Below, piece by piece: positions 34,818-43,118 of a stretch of DNA of 64,000 bases. The position numbers and the translations under genes were made by a program. The DNA is taken from positions 1 through 64,000 of the forward strand of contig JADGHE010000003.1 of NCBI GenBank assembly GCA_019689555.1, written 5' to 3'. The stretch is from Variibacter sp. (GTDB lineage: Bacteria > Pseudomonadota > Alphaproteobacteria > Rhizobiales > Xanthobacteraceae). How positions within the stretch are numbered: the stretch's first letter is position 1; each line of letters opens with the position of its first letter. The notes under the pieces were generated by a model. It had not been told where the DNA came from. It ran no database searches and saw only the letters and a program-made list of their open reading frames with translations.

Positions 34818-35421
34818 CCGCGCGTCGTCCGGTCCGTCGCGCGCCTGGCAGCGGATGCTGTCGGGGCGCCGGCTCGACCTGCTCGATCCCTCCCCGCTCG
34901 ACATCGAGATCGAGGACATCGCGCACGGGCTCGCCCGCGTCGCGCGCTGGAACGGGCAGACGGCGGGGGCGCACATCTTCTCGGTGGCGCAGCACAGCCT
35001 GCTGGTCGAGGCGATCGCGCGGGTGCGCAGCCCCCGGCTCGGGAGCGCGGCGCGGCGGGCCATCCTGCTGCACGACGCGCCGGAATACGTGATCGGCGAT
35101 ATGATCTCGCCGTTCAAGGCGGTGATCGGCGACGCCTACAAGGCGGTCGAGAGGCGGCTGCTCGCCGCGATCCACCTGCGTTTCGGGCTGCCGGCGGAGC
35201 GCAGCGCCGAGTTGACCCGGCTCATCAAGCTCGCCGACCAGGGGGCGGCTTACCTCGAGGCGACGCGGCTCGCCGGCTTCACCGACAAGGAAGCCCGCCG
35301 CTACTTTGGCGCGCCGCCGAAAATTCCCGCCGCGCTCGAGCAGGATTATTTGAAGCCCTGGTCGGCAAGCCAGGCCGAGACGCGCTATCTCAAGCGCTTC
35401 CGCGAGCTCGCGAAGGACTAG
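34810..35421 (+). CDS. HD-domain hydrolase, YfbR-like nucleotidase
   Basis: The 203-aa metal-dependent phosphohydrolase carries the HD signature: AHIFSVAQHSLLVEAIARV near residues 55-73 supplies the first His, LLHDAPEYVIGDMISPFKAV near 90-109 the HD pair, and LIKLADQGAAYLEATRLAGF near 138 the last Asp. This arrangement matches YfbR-type 5'-deoxynucleotidases. The N terminus MLSGRRLDLLDPSPLDIEIE with DIAHGLARVARWNGQT is typical of the alphaproteobacterial form. Overlap with tag suggests a shared nucleotide/DNA-damage role, which is inference. Confidence 0.88.
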   Translation: MPDRASSGPSRAWQRMLSGRRLDLLDPSPLDIEIEDIAHGLARVARWNGQTAGAHIFSVAQHSLLVEAIARVRSPRLGSAARRAILLHDAPEYVIGDMISPFKAVIGDAYKAVERRLLAAIHLRFGLPAERSAELTRLIKLADQGAAYLEATRLAGFTDKEARRYFGAPPKIPAALEQDYLKPWSASQAETRYLKRFRELAKD

Positions 35422-35547
35422 ACCGCATTTCGGGTGCGCGGAACGACCTTCGGGGGGCCTGCAACCCCCTCCCGGCGGCTTCTCGCGGTCGCCCACGCGT
35501 TTTCAATGCGAAGAGAGAAGAATATCGGCGAGCGCTGCGCTCGGACT

Positions 35548-35578
35548 CCCTCCCCCTGCAAGGGTCTTGGGGGGAGGG
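35548..35578. repeat. GC hairpin between convergent genes
   Basis: The 9-bp stem CCCTCCCCC (35548-35556)/GGGGGAGGG (35570-35578) with a 13-nt loop lies between the HD-hydrolase stop and the convergent cupin gene. It probably ends transcription and belongs to the same style of dispersed intergenic palindromes as 5419 and 9686. Confidence 0.45.
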
Positions 35579-35629
35579 TTAAGGAGGGCGCTGCGGCCGC
35601 AGGCCGCGGGAGTGTCAGATGCGGGCGCG

Positions 35630-35965
35630 TCAGATCTTGTGACCGACCCCGCCCACGAGATTCTTGCAGCTCACCACGTCGGTGTCTTCGATCATCTTCA
35701 CCGAGTGCGGCATATTGGCGGGAATGTGGACGGCGTAGCCCGGGCCGATCTCGCTTTCCTCGCCGTCGAGGGTGAAGCGCGCCTTGCCGCTCAGCACGAC
35801 GATGATCTGCTCGTGCGGATGCGAGTGGGTGTTGGCGCCTTCGCCCGCCTTGTAGTGCAGCACGCCGACCTCGATGTGCTCGCCGAGGATCAGCGGGCCG
35901 AAGGCGGTCGAGTGCTTCGGCGTGACGAACTCCCCCTTCATTTCCTTGAGATTGTAAACCGGCAT
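35630..35965 (-). CDS. Small cupin-domain protein
   Basis: The 111-aa single-domain cupin has both motifs: GEGANTHSHPHEQIIVVLSG near residues 41-60 (the HxHxH-E set) and GYAVHIPANMPHSVKMIEDT near 75-94 (His of PHSV). The start at ATG 35963-35965 gives MPVYNLKEMKGEFVTPKHST. It follows the TPP-enzyme gene on the same strand after 124 bp and may share its transcript. Such small cupins often act as isomerases, dioxygenase-like enzymes or sensors in catabolic clusters; nothing here fixes the substrate. Confidence 0.85.
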   Translation of the reverse strand: MPVYNLKEMKGEFVTPKHSTAFGPLILGEHIEVGVLHYKAGEGANTHSHPHEQIIVVLSGKARFTLDGEESEIGPGYAVHIPANMPHSVKMIEDTDVVSCKNLVGGVGHKI

Positions 35966-36089
35966 CGTTGGCTCTCCCTCTCCCTTTCGTTCGCCGTCGG
36001 CGCCGGCGGGGCGGCGCGGGCCGCACGAAGCGGCCTCGGTCCAACCCCGCCGACGCAACCGTTTGAGGCGCCCGCGTGCGGCGGCCGAA

Positions 36090-37772
36090 TCAGGTCACCG
36101 CGACGGGAGCGAGCGCCTCGATGTCGGTCACGACGTCGATCACCGCCGGGCGGCCCGCTTCGAGCGCGCGCGCGAAGGCCGGCGCGAACTCGGACGGCTT
36201 CTCGACGCGAAGGCCGAGCGCGCCGATGTCCTCCGCGATGCGGGCGAAGTTGACCTGCTTGTAGGTCCACAGCTCGCGCGCCTTCTCCGTCTGCTGGCCG
36301 CCATAGACGCGGTCGAAGCCGCGCTTCGACTGGTTGCCGCCGCCGTTGTTGTTGACGACGGTGACGGCGTTGATGTTCCAGCGCACGGCGGTTTCGATCT
36401 CGCCGATGTGGTACCAGAGGCCGGCGTCACCGGTGAAGGTCACCACCGGGCGGTCGGGCGCCGCGCACTTGGCGCCGAGGCCCGCCGGGAACGCCCAGCC
36501 GAGGTGGCCGCAGCTGCGGATGTAGCTCTGCCGCGGGCTCTGCAGGTCGTACATGCCGCCCATCCACATGCCGGCGTGGCCGGTGTCGACGACGACGATC
36601 GCGTCCTCCGGCATCAGCTTGGTGAGCTCGGCGCAGATGCGCTCCGGGCGCATCGGAACCGCGTCGGAGGTGAGCAGCGGCTCGTACTTCGCGTACCACT
36701 CCTTGCAGATCTGCTGCACCGTGGCGATCCACGGCCGGCGCGCGGCCGCCGTCGTTCCGTCGGCCATTTCCGCCATGCGCCTCAGCGTCAGCTTGGCATC
36801 GCCGAGGATCGCGGCCTGAAGCGGATAGTTCCGGCCGAGCGCCTCGGGGTCGATGTCGATCTGGATCGCCGGCGTGCCGATCTTCGGCACCGCCCAGAAA
36901 TGCGTGGTCATGCCGCCGGTCTCGGTGCCCACGAAGCAGACGAGGTCGGCCTGGTTGACGACGCGGTTGGCGCTCTCGCGCGAATAGGAGCCGACCACGC
37001 CGACCGAGAGCGGGTGCGTGCCCGGAATCGAGTCCTTGCCGTTGAGCGAGGTCGCGACCGGAATCTGCAGCTTCTCGGCGAGCGCGACGAGCTCCTCCCC
37101 GGCCTTGGACCAGCGCACGCCGCCGCCGGCGACGATCACCGGCCGCTGGGCGGCTTGCAGCAGGTCCACCGCCTTGCGCACATGGGCGGGGTCCGGCTCC
37201 GGCCGGAACGGCGGCACCTCGGCGAACAGCGTGTCGCAGATCGCCTCCATGTCGCCTTCCTCGCCGTCGAGCTGGCCCTCGTTGCCGCGGAACTGGAGAT
37301 GCACCGGCCCCGGCGTGCCGGAGGTGGCGACGCGGAAGGCGGTGCGCAGCATGTCCGGAATGCGGGTCACGTCGTCCACGGTGGCGTTGAACTTCGTCAC
37401 CGGCTCGAACGCCGGCACGTCGTCGACTTCCTGATAGACCTTGCGGAACTTGGTCTTGGGGTCACGGCCGCCGGTGATGGCGATGACCGGCGAATGCCCG
37501 AGCCAGGCGTCGCGCAGGCCGGCCGCGAGATTGAGCGCGCCGACCACCTGCGCCATGCAGACGCCCGGGCGGCGGGAGACGCGGGCGTAACCGTCCGCCA
37601 TATAGGCTGCGGATTTTTCGCCATGGCAGTGGATGCGGGCGATCTGCGTGCGGCGCTCCATCTCCGCGAAGGTGCGCCGTACCACGGCCGGCACCATGAA
37701 CACGTGGGTTACGCCATAGCCTTTGAGCATGTCCGCGAAGACTTCTGCGCCGAGCTGCTTGGGCATTTTCAT
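36090..37772 (-). CDS. Thiamine-diphosphate-dependent enzyme (acetolactate synthase/oxalyl-CoA decarboxylase superfamily)
   Basis: The 560-aa enzyme has three TPP-enzyme domains. Pyr (1-170) has the catalytic glutamate in IHCHGEKSAAYMADGYARVS. The central domain (190-330) has RPVIVAGGGVRWSKAGEELV. PP (375-540) has DTGHAGMWMGGMYDLQSPRQ and GDAGLWYHIGEIETAVRWNI, then TVVNNNGGGN, which gives the GDG-N27-NN cofactor motif as GDA...NN. It probably ligates or decarboxylates a 2-oxo acid. It is not an obvious IlvB, since no small subunit is adjacent. Start ATG 37770-37772 (MKMPKQLG). The neighbouring cyclase and tartrate-type genes point to hydroxy-acid catabolism, but the substrate cannot be named. 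Confidence 0.88.
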   Translation of the reverse strand: MKMPKQLGAEVFADMLKGYGVTHVFMVPAVVRRTFAEMERRTQIARIHCHGEKSAAYMADGYARVSRRPGVCMAQVVGALNLAAGLRDAWLGHSPVIAITGGRDPKTKFRKVYQEVDDVPAFEPVTKFNATVDDVTRIPDMLRTAFRVATSGTPGPVHLQFRGNEGQLDGEEGDMEAICDTLFAEVPPFRPEPDPAHVRKAVDLLQAAQRPVIVAGGGVRWSKAGEELVALAEKLQIPVATSLNGKDSIPGTHPLSVGVVGSYSRESANRVVNQADLVCFVGTETGGMTTHFWAVPKIGTPAIQIDIDPEALGRNYPLQAAILGDAKLTLRRMAEMADGTTAAARRPWIATVQQICKEWYAKYEPLLTSDAVPMRPERICAELTKLMPEDAIVVVDTGHAGMWMGGMYDLQSPRQSYIRSCGHLGWAFPAGLGAKCAAPDRPVVTFTGDAGLWYHIGEIETAVRWNINAVTVVNNNGGGNQSKRGFDRVYGGQQTEKARELWTYKQVNFARIAEDIGALGLRVEKPSEFAPAFARALEAGRPAVIDVVTDIEALAPVAVT

Positions 37773-37916
37773 TCCTCTGTTGGATCTCGCTTGACTGGTC
37801 CCCGGGCGCGGCGCGGCCGGAACGGGGTGCGCTGGGACCCGGGGTCCAGGGTTCGGGAGGCAGGGCCCCGCATGGCGATGCGGCGCCCTGCGCCGCACCG
37901 CGTGCGGGATCCGGCA

Positions 37917-38888
37917 TTACTTGATGGCCAGCGGATTGACGGGCGAGCCGACCGCGCCGGTGATGGGAAGGGCCGGGGCGACGAACAGGTATTCATAGAC
38001 CCCGTCGGCGGCGCAGTCCTCGGCGAGCTCCTTGACGTTGAAGATCTCGCCCATCGTCAGGCCCATGATCGGGATGGTAATCCAGTGCCAGGGCTGGTTG
38101 ATGCCCTCCTCGGTGTTGTTCGGACGCACCTCGCAGCCCCAGGTGTCGCTCGCGAGCGCGGCGATCTGCGTGCGCTGGATCCACTCCAGCGTTTCGAAGG
38201 CGAAGCCCGGGGCGTCGCCGCCCGGATAGCCGTCCCAGCTCCCGGCCTTCAGGCAGCGCTCCATCTGCCCGGTGCGCACGACCACATAGTCGCCGCGTTT
38301 CACCTCGACGCCCTGCTTCTTCGCGGTCATGTCGAGGTCTTCGCAGGTGATTCCGTACCCGTCCTCGAGCCATTCCTTGCCGAGCGCGCGCGCGACATCG
38401 AGGAACACGCCGCGGCCGACCATCTTGTTCTTGGTCTTCTCGATCCCGCACTTCAGCGCGCCGGCGCTCGTGACGTTGCGGCAGTCATAGCCGTTCCACA
38501 TGTAGTTCTCATAGAAGACGTGGCCGAGCCCGTCCCACTGCGTGCCGCACTGCAGCGGCATCGTCACCATGTCGTCGGCGGCGCGGATGCCGCGGTGGTC
38601 GAGCACGCCGGCATAGGCGTCCGTCCCCGTGCGCAGCATGGTGTGGATCGGGTTGGTACGGCCCATGGTCGGATACTTGCTCTTCGCGCCCTGAGGACCG
38701 TTGTGATCGAAATTGAGCGCGAGCGAAATGACCTTGCCCTTCTTCACGAGCCGGCAGGCGGCGACGATGTCCTCGGGCGTCGTGTAATTGAGCGTGCCGA
38801 TCTCGTCGTCCGGCCCCCACTTGCCCCAGTTTTTGTATTTCTCGGCGGCTTGGCGAAGGTCTTCGCGTGTGATTTTGCGGCCCGACAT
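37917..38888 (-). CDS. Cyclase family protein (kynurenine formamidase-like metal hydrolase)
   Basis: The 323-aa protein belongs to the cyclase/KynB family (PF04199), metal-dependent hydrolases acting on amides or lactones. The metal-site motif HxGTHxD appears as MPLQCGTQWDGLGHVFYENY near residues 105-124. Here the first His is replaced (QCGTQWD) while the GTxxD frame is kept, as in a known subgroup of longer members. Other pieces are WGPDDEIGTLNYTTPEDIVA near the N terminus and VKRGDYVVVRTGQMERCLKA near 195. ATG 38886-38888 gives MSGRKITREDL. It is followed by the TPP-enzyme gene 144 bp downstream and is divergent from a Bug-type binding protein. Confidence 0.85.
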   Translation of the reverse strand: MSGRKITREDLRQAAEKYKNWGKWGPDDEIGTLNYTTPEDIVAACRLVKKGKVISLALNFDHNGPQGAKSKYPTMGRTNPIHTMLRTGTDAYAGVLDHRGIRAADDMVTMPLQCGTQWDGLGHVFYENYMWNGYDCRNVTSAGALKCGIEKTKNKMVGRGVFLDVARALGKEWLEDGYGITCEDLDMTAKKQGVEVKRGDYVVVRTGQMERCLKAGSWDGYPGGDAPGFAFETLEWIQRTQIAALASDTWGCEVRPNNTEEGINQPWHWITIPIMGLTMGEIFNVKELAEDCAADGVYEYLFVAPALPITGAVGSPVNPLAIK

Positions 38889-39024
38889 GCGGCATCTCCT
38901 TTCGGCAAAAGACGTGTCGTGATTGAGGCGGCGCAGGTGTCGACGGGCGATCACAAGTCCGCGATGAATGGCGCTCTCTTTAGCGCGAAACGGCCCGCGC
39001 GCAAATCGCGCGGGGACGGCGGCC

Positions 39025-39053
39025 TTGCGGCGCCGGCGCGGGTCCGCAATAAC
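39025..39053 (+). promoter_or_regulatory. Promoter candidate for the Bug binding-protein gene
   Basis: -35 TTGCGG (39025-39030), a 17-bp spacer and -10 AATAAC (39048-39053) lie 30 bp before ATG 39083 in the 194-bp divergent gap. The hexamers match the consensus only partly (3 of 6 and 4 of 6). Confidence 0.4.
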
Positions 39054-39082
39054 TTGCTCGGACACGGAAAGTGGAGAAGGTC

Positions 39083-40069
39083 ATGATTGCAATTTCACGC
39101 CGCGTCGCCGGCGCGGCCCTGCTGGCCGCCGGTGCCCTCGTTGCGGCCGGCGGTGCGGCATTTGCCGACTATCCGGAAAGGCCCGTCAGAGTCATCGTGC
39201 CGTTCGCCGCCGGCGGACCGACCGACGTGACGGCCCGCGTCGTCGCGAACGCCCTGTCGGAGCGGCTCGGCAAGCAGTTCTACATCGAGAACCTGCCCGG
39301 CGCGGGCGGCAACACCGGCACCGCGACGGCGGCGCGCGCGCCCGCGGACGGCTACACGCTCCTCGTCGCCAGCAGCGGATTCATGGTTAATCCGAGTCTT
39401 TACGCGCACGTCCCCTACGATCCGAAGAAGGACTTCGCGCCGCTGACGCTGCTCGCCGCCTCGCCCAACGTGCTCGTGGTCCATCCCTCCGTGCCCGCAA
39501 AGACCGTCAAGGAGCTGGTCGAGGAGATCAGGGCCAATCCCGGCAAATACAGCTTCGCCCAGCCCGGCATCGGTTCGACCCCTCACCTCTCGGGCGAGCT
39601 GTTCAAGCTGCATTTCAAGCTCGACAGCTACACGCCGATCCCGTTCACCGGGGCGGCCCCCGCCATCACCTCGACGATCGCCGGGCACACGCCGACGGCC
39701 TGGACCGCCCTGCCGCCGGCCATCACGGCGGTGAAGGAGGGCCAGCTGCGCGCGCTGGCGGTGACGAGCGAGCAGCGCGTGGAGGCCCTTCCCGACGTCC
39801 CGACCATGGCCGAGCAGGGCGTCCAGGATCAGGAGGCCGAGACGCTGACCAGCATGTTCGTGCCGGCCGGGACGCCCAAGGAGATCGTGGACAAGCTCCA
39901 TCGCGAGATCGCCGCCGTCCTCAAGACGGAGGCAGTCGCGGAAAAGCTCAAGGCCTTGGGGTTCGTTCCGGTGGGCAGCACGCCCGAGCAGTGGGGCAAG
40001 CGGGTCGACGCCGAGATCGCCAAGTGGTCGCGGGTGATCAAGGAGGCCAAGATCCCGCAGATCAAGTGA
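39083..40069 (+). CDS. Tripartite tricarboxylate transporter substrate-binding protein (Bug/TctC family), orphan
   Basis: The 328-aa periplasmic protein has a signal peptide (residues 1-29, ending GGAAFA before DYPERP). The Bug fold follows with RVIVPFAAGGPTDVTARVVA near 38-57, IENLPGAGGNTGTATAARAP near 74, and QPGIGSTPHLSGELFKLHFK near 160. ATG 39083 is preferred over a GTG four codons earlier because GGAGAAGG precedes it. No TctAB permease lies next to it; the nearest are at 22658-24679. It leads into the enolase-superfamily gene, suggesting it captures that enzyme's substrate, probably a hydroxy-dicarboxylate. Confidence 0.9.
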   Translation: MIAISRRVAGAALLAAGALVAAGGAAFADYPERPVRVIVPFAAGGPTDVTARVVANALSERLGKQFYIENLPGAGGNTGTATAARAPADGYTLLVASSGFMVNPSLYAHVPYDPKKDFAPLTLLAASPNVLVVHPSVPAKTVKELVEEIRANPGKYSFAQPGIGSTPHLSGELFKLHFKLDSYTPIPFTGAAPAITSTIAGHTPTAWTALPPAITAVKEGQLRALAVTSEQRVEALPDVPTMAEQGVQDQEAETLTSMFVPAGTPKEIVDKLHREIAAVLKTEAVAEKLKALGFVPVGSTPEQWGKRVDAEIAKWSRVIKEAKIPQIK

Positions 40070-40194
40070 ACGGCGTTTCCGTCGCGCCGAACGCGGTGCG
40101 GCCGGGCGAGACCCCGGCCGCGCCTCGTCCCCGCCCGCGGGAGCCCGGGCAGGCCCGGGCGTGACGCATTCGTTCCACCGGCCGAGACAAGTCC

Positions 40195-41361
40195 ATGCGC
40201 ATCGTCGACATCCGCGAGACCGCGGTCCCGCTCAAATCCAATCTCGCCAATTCGACCTTCGATTTTTCCGAGATGACGACCTCGGTGGTCGCCGTGATCA
40301 CCGACGTCAAGCGCGAGGGCAAGCCGGTCGTCGGTTTCGCGTTCAATTCCACCGGCCGCTACGCCTGCGGCGCGCAGATGCGCGCGCGCTTCATCCCCCG
40401 CATCCTCAACACGCCGCCGGAGAAGCTGCTCGACGACACCGGCGAGAATTTCGACCCGGCGAAGTTTCTCGCCGTCATGATGCAGCGGGAGAAGTCGGGC
40501 GGGCACAGCGAGCGCTCCGTCGCCATCGGCACCATCGAGGTCGCGGTGTGGGACGCGGTCGCCAAGATCGCCGGCAAGCCGCTGCACGCGGTGCTGGCCG
40601 AGCGCTACAACGGCGGCAAGATCGCCGAGAAGGTCTACTGCTATGTCGGCGGCGGCTGGTACCGGCCCGGCGAAACGCTGAAGGACGTGCAGGACGAGAT
40701 GCGGCGGCATCAAGACGCAGGCTACGTCACCCTCAAGATGAAGGTCGGCGGCCTGCCGCTCGCGCAGGACCTCAAGCGGGTCGAAGCCGTGCTCGAAGTG
40801 GTGGGCGACCCCTGGCACCTCGCCGTCGACGCCAATTCCAAGTTCGACCGGGAGGAGGCCTTCGCCTACGCCAAGGCGCTTGCGCCGTATCGCCTGCGCT
40901 GGTTCGAGGAGCCGTGCGATCCGCTCGACTTGGCGCTGCTCGGCGAGATCGCGGACATCTACGAAGGGCCGCTCGCGACCGGCGAAAATCTCTTCTCGAC
41001 GCAGGACGTGGAAAACCTGGTGCGCTTCGCGCGCCTGCGCCGCGACCGCGACCTGATCCAGGTCGATCCGCCGCAGGCTTACGGCATCGTGCAGTATTCG
41101 CGCACGATCGCGATGCTGGAGAAGCGCGGGTGGACGCGCGACAGGCTGTTTCCGCACGGCGGCAACCAGATGTCGCTGCACATCGCCGGCGGCTTCGGCC
41201 TGGCGGGCGCCGAATCCTATCCGGGCGTTTTCGGCCCCTTCGCGGGCTTTGCCGACGACGCCAAGGTGGAGAACGGCTATCTCAAGCTCCCCGACCGCCC
41301 CGGCATCGGGTTCGAGGCGCAGAACGAGCTCTACAAGATCATGCGCGAGCTCGCCGCCTGA
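40195..41361 (+). CDS. Enolase-superfamily acid-sugar dehydratase, D(-)-tartrate dehydratase-like
   Basis: The 388-aa protein has an N-terminal capping domain and a TIM barrel. The active-site set is laid out as in the characterised Bradyrhizobium D-tartrate dehydratase: LKMKVGG with Lys 181/183, VDANSKFD with metal ligand Asp 212, WFEEPCDP with Glu 239, TGENLFSTQD with Glu 264, and the base PHGGNQMSLHIAGGFGL with His 321. The N terminus (MTTSVVAVITDVKREGKPVV, then FNSTGRYACG) and the segment HSERSVAIGTIEVAVWDAVA also match that enzyme from memory. The reaction would be tartrate to oxaloacetate plus water. A tartrate dehydrogenase-like gene nearby supports this; another acid sugar is possible. 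Confidence 0.82.
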   Translation: MRIVDIRETAVPLKSNLANSTFDFSEMTTSVVAVITDVKREGKPVVGFAFNSTGRYACGAQMRARFIPRILNTPPEKLLDDTGENFDPAKFLAVMMQREKSGGHSERSVAIGTIEVAVWDAVAKIAGKPLHAVLAERYNGGKIAEKVYCYVGGGWYRPGETLKDVQDEMRRHQDAGYVTLKMKVGGLPLAQDLKRVEAVLEVVGDPWHLAVDANSKFDREEAFAYAKALAPYRLRWFEEPCDPLDLALLGEIADIYEGPLATGENLFSTQDVENLVRFARLRRDRDLIQVDPPQAYGIVQYSRTIAMLEKRGWTRDRLFPHGGNQMSLHIAGGFGLAGAESYPGVFGPFAGFADDAKVENGYLKLPDRPGIGFEAQNELYKIMRELAA

Positions 41362-41414
41362 GGAGGCGCGGATGCGCGCGCTCGCAGCCCGGCTCGCCGC
41401 CTTGACGGAGCGGC

Positions 41415-41756
41415 TCAGGACGGTCCGCGCAGCCGCCGCCACGTGCCGCGCAGATAGGCGTAGCCCAGGAGCGCCGCCGCCGCGAGCGCGATCACAGGCA
41501 CGAGCACCACGACGACGCCGAAGGCGACGAGCAGAATGGCCGCGAGCGCAAGCCCGGCGACGACGAAGGCGAGAATGAACGAGAGCGGGCCCGGCCGCGC
41601 AACGTGAATGCGGCGCACGCCCTCGCGGTCCTCGACGAACACGAAAAGGCCATCCCCCTCGGGCCGTCCGCGGGCGCGATCCGGCGGGATGATCTCGGGT
41701 TCGGCGCGCGGCCGCTCGGGCGCGCCGCGCGCGCGATCCAGGTCGTTCCCCTGCAT
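41415..41756 (-). CDS. Small membrane protein of unknown function
   Basis: The 113-aa protein has a 45-residue charged N-terminal segment and a beta-like piece GDGLFVFVEDREGVRRIHVA. Two long hydrophobic helices follow (PLSFILAFVVAGLALAAILL and VVVVLVPVIALAAAALLGYA), then a basic tail YLRGTWRRLRGPS. This is a two-helix inner-membrane hairpin. I have seen similar short proteins in Hyphomicrobiales, without known function. It is 53 bp from the enolase-family stop in convergent orientation and 102 bp downstream of the tartrate dehydrogenase-like gene. Confidence 0.7.
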   Translation of the reverse strand: MQGNDLDRARGAPERPRAEPEIIPPDRARGRPEGDGLFVFVEDREGVRRIHVARPGPLSFILAFVVAGLALAAILLVAFGVVVVLVPVIALAAAALLGYAYLRGTWRRLRGPS

Positions 41757-41858
41757 GCCGGTTATGTAGAGCCGGATCGTGGCTGGACAACGGCGGCCAG
41801 CCCGCCTCGCCGCGCCGGAAGCGGGCCGGTTCCGCCCGGCGGCCCACTCGCGCGCGGC

Positions 41859-42929
41859 TTACTCGATCGCGTCGGCGATCGCCTTGCCGCAGGTCACGGT
41901 GTCGGCCTTGCCGCCGAGATCGCGCGTCAGCGCCTTGCCCTCGCGCAGCACGCGCTCGATGGCCTGCACGATGGCGGCCGCGGCTTTCGTTTCGCCGAGG
42001 TGCTCGAGCATCATCGCTCCCGACCAGATCTGGCCGATCGGGTTGGCGACGTTCTGCCCGGCGATGTCCGGCGCGGAGCCGTGCACCGGCTCGAAGACCG
42101 ACGGATAGATGCGCTCGGGATTGATGTTGCCGGAGGGCGCGATCCCGATCGTGCCGGCGCAGGCGGGGCCGAGATCGGACAGGATGTCGCCGAACAGGTT
42201 CGAGCCGACGACGACGTCGAACCAGTCCGGGTGCAGGACGAAATGCGCCGTCAGAATGTCGATGTGGTACTTGTCCCACTTCACGTCGGGATAATTCTTC
42301 GCCATCGCTTCGACGCGCTCGTCCCAGTACGGCATGGTGATCGAGATGCCGTTCGACTTGGTCGCCGAGGTGAGGTGCTTCTTCGGGCGCTTGGCCGCGA
42401 GCTCGAAGGCGAATTTGAGCACGCGGTCGACGCCCTGACGGCTCATCACCGTCTCCTGCACGACGATTTCGCGCTCGGTGTCCTTGAACATGCGGCCGCC
42501 GATCGAGGAGTATTCGCCCTCGGTGTTCTCGCGCACCACCCAGAAGTCGATGTCGCCCGGCTTGCGGTTGGCGAGCGGGCAGGGCACGCCGGGCATCAGC
42601 CGCACGGGCCGCAGATTGACGTACTGGTCGAACTCGCGGCGGAAGAGGATGAGCGAGCCCCACAGCGAGATGTGGTCCGGCACCTTGGCCGGCCAGCCGA
42701 CGGCCCCGAAAAAGATCGCGTCTTTGGAGGAGAGCTTCTCCTTCCAGTCGTCCGGCATCATCTTGCCGTGTTTCACGTAGTAGTCGCAGGAGGCGAAGTC
42801 GAACCAGTCCTGCTTGAGGTCGAAGCCGTACCGCTTCGCCGCGGCCTCCAGCACGCGGATGCCCTCGGGCACCACTTCCTTGCCGATCCCGTCGCCCGGA
42901 ATGACCGCGATGCGGTAGCTGTTGCCCAT
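41859..42929 (-). CDS. ttuC: Tartrate dehydrogenase/decarboxylase-like enzyme (isocitrate/isopropylmalate dehydrogenase family)
   Basis: The 356-aa NAD- and divalent-metal-dependent enzyme of the beta-decarboxylating dehydrogenase family reads closest to tartrate dehydrogenase (TIGR02089). Marks are IAVIPGDGIGKEVVPEGIRV at the start, IFFGAVGWPAKVPDHISLWG near residue 72-91, and FDQYVNLRPVRLMPGVPCPL near 98. FWVVRENTEGEYSSIGGRMF (the NTEGEYS motif) follows, with GSNLFGDILSDLGPACAGTI near 242-261. The tartrate enzymes have the PDHxSLW wording that isopropylmalate dehydrogenases lack. It could oxidise L- or meso-tartrate or D-malate. With the D-tartrate dehydratase-like gene it forms the tartrate pair of this region. 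Confidence 0.86.
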   Translation of the reverse strand: MGNSYRIAVIPGDGIGKEVVPEGIRVLEAAAKRYGFDLKQDWFDFASCDYYVKHGKMMPDDWKEKLSSKDAIFFGAVGWPAKVPDHISLWGSLILFRREFDQYVNLRPVRLMPGVPCPLANRKPGDIDFWVVRENTEGEYSSIGGRMFKDTEREIVVQETVMSRQGVDRVLKFAFELAAKRPKKHLTSATKSNGISITMPYWDERVEAMAKNYPDVKWDKYHIDILTAHFVLHPDWFDVVVGSNLFGDILSDLGPACAGTIGIAPSGNINPERIYPSVFEPVHGSAPDIAGQNVANPIGQIWSGAMMLEHLGETKAAAAIVQAIERVLREGKALTRDLGGKADTVTCGKAIADAIE

Positions 42930-43068
42930 GCCGAAGTCCTCGCGAGTTGTTGCCGCCGTCCGGCGCATTTCGCAGGTCACATTCCCGGCTTTGCGGGCCG
43001 GGTCAAGCGTCAAGGTCTTCTCTTGCCGCTGCCGCTGCCCTTGACGCTGCTGCAGCATGTGTGTATGT

Positions 43069-43097
43069 GTGACACACCCCTTGAAAGGGGGTGACAC
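43069..43097. promoter_or_regulatory. Repeat elements upstream of the DUF7662-PIN pair, possible autoregulatory operator
   Basis: GTGACAC occurs at 43069-43075 and 43091-43097, and CACCCC (43075-43080) pairs with GGGGTG (43088-43093) around a 7-bp centre. The block ends 21 bp before ATG 43119, where toxin-antitoxin operators usually lie. No clear -10 was identified. Confidence 0.45.
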
Positions 43098-43118
43098 CTC
43101 AATCGCCAGGGAGGAGAG

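Noticed and set aside
36063-39086. A 1007-codon plus-strand open frame
   Set aside because: It lies antisense to the TPP enzyme and cyclase, both clearly real, and its residues have the R/A/H/D bias of a shadow frame.
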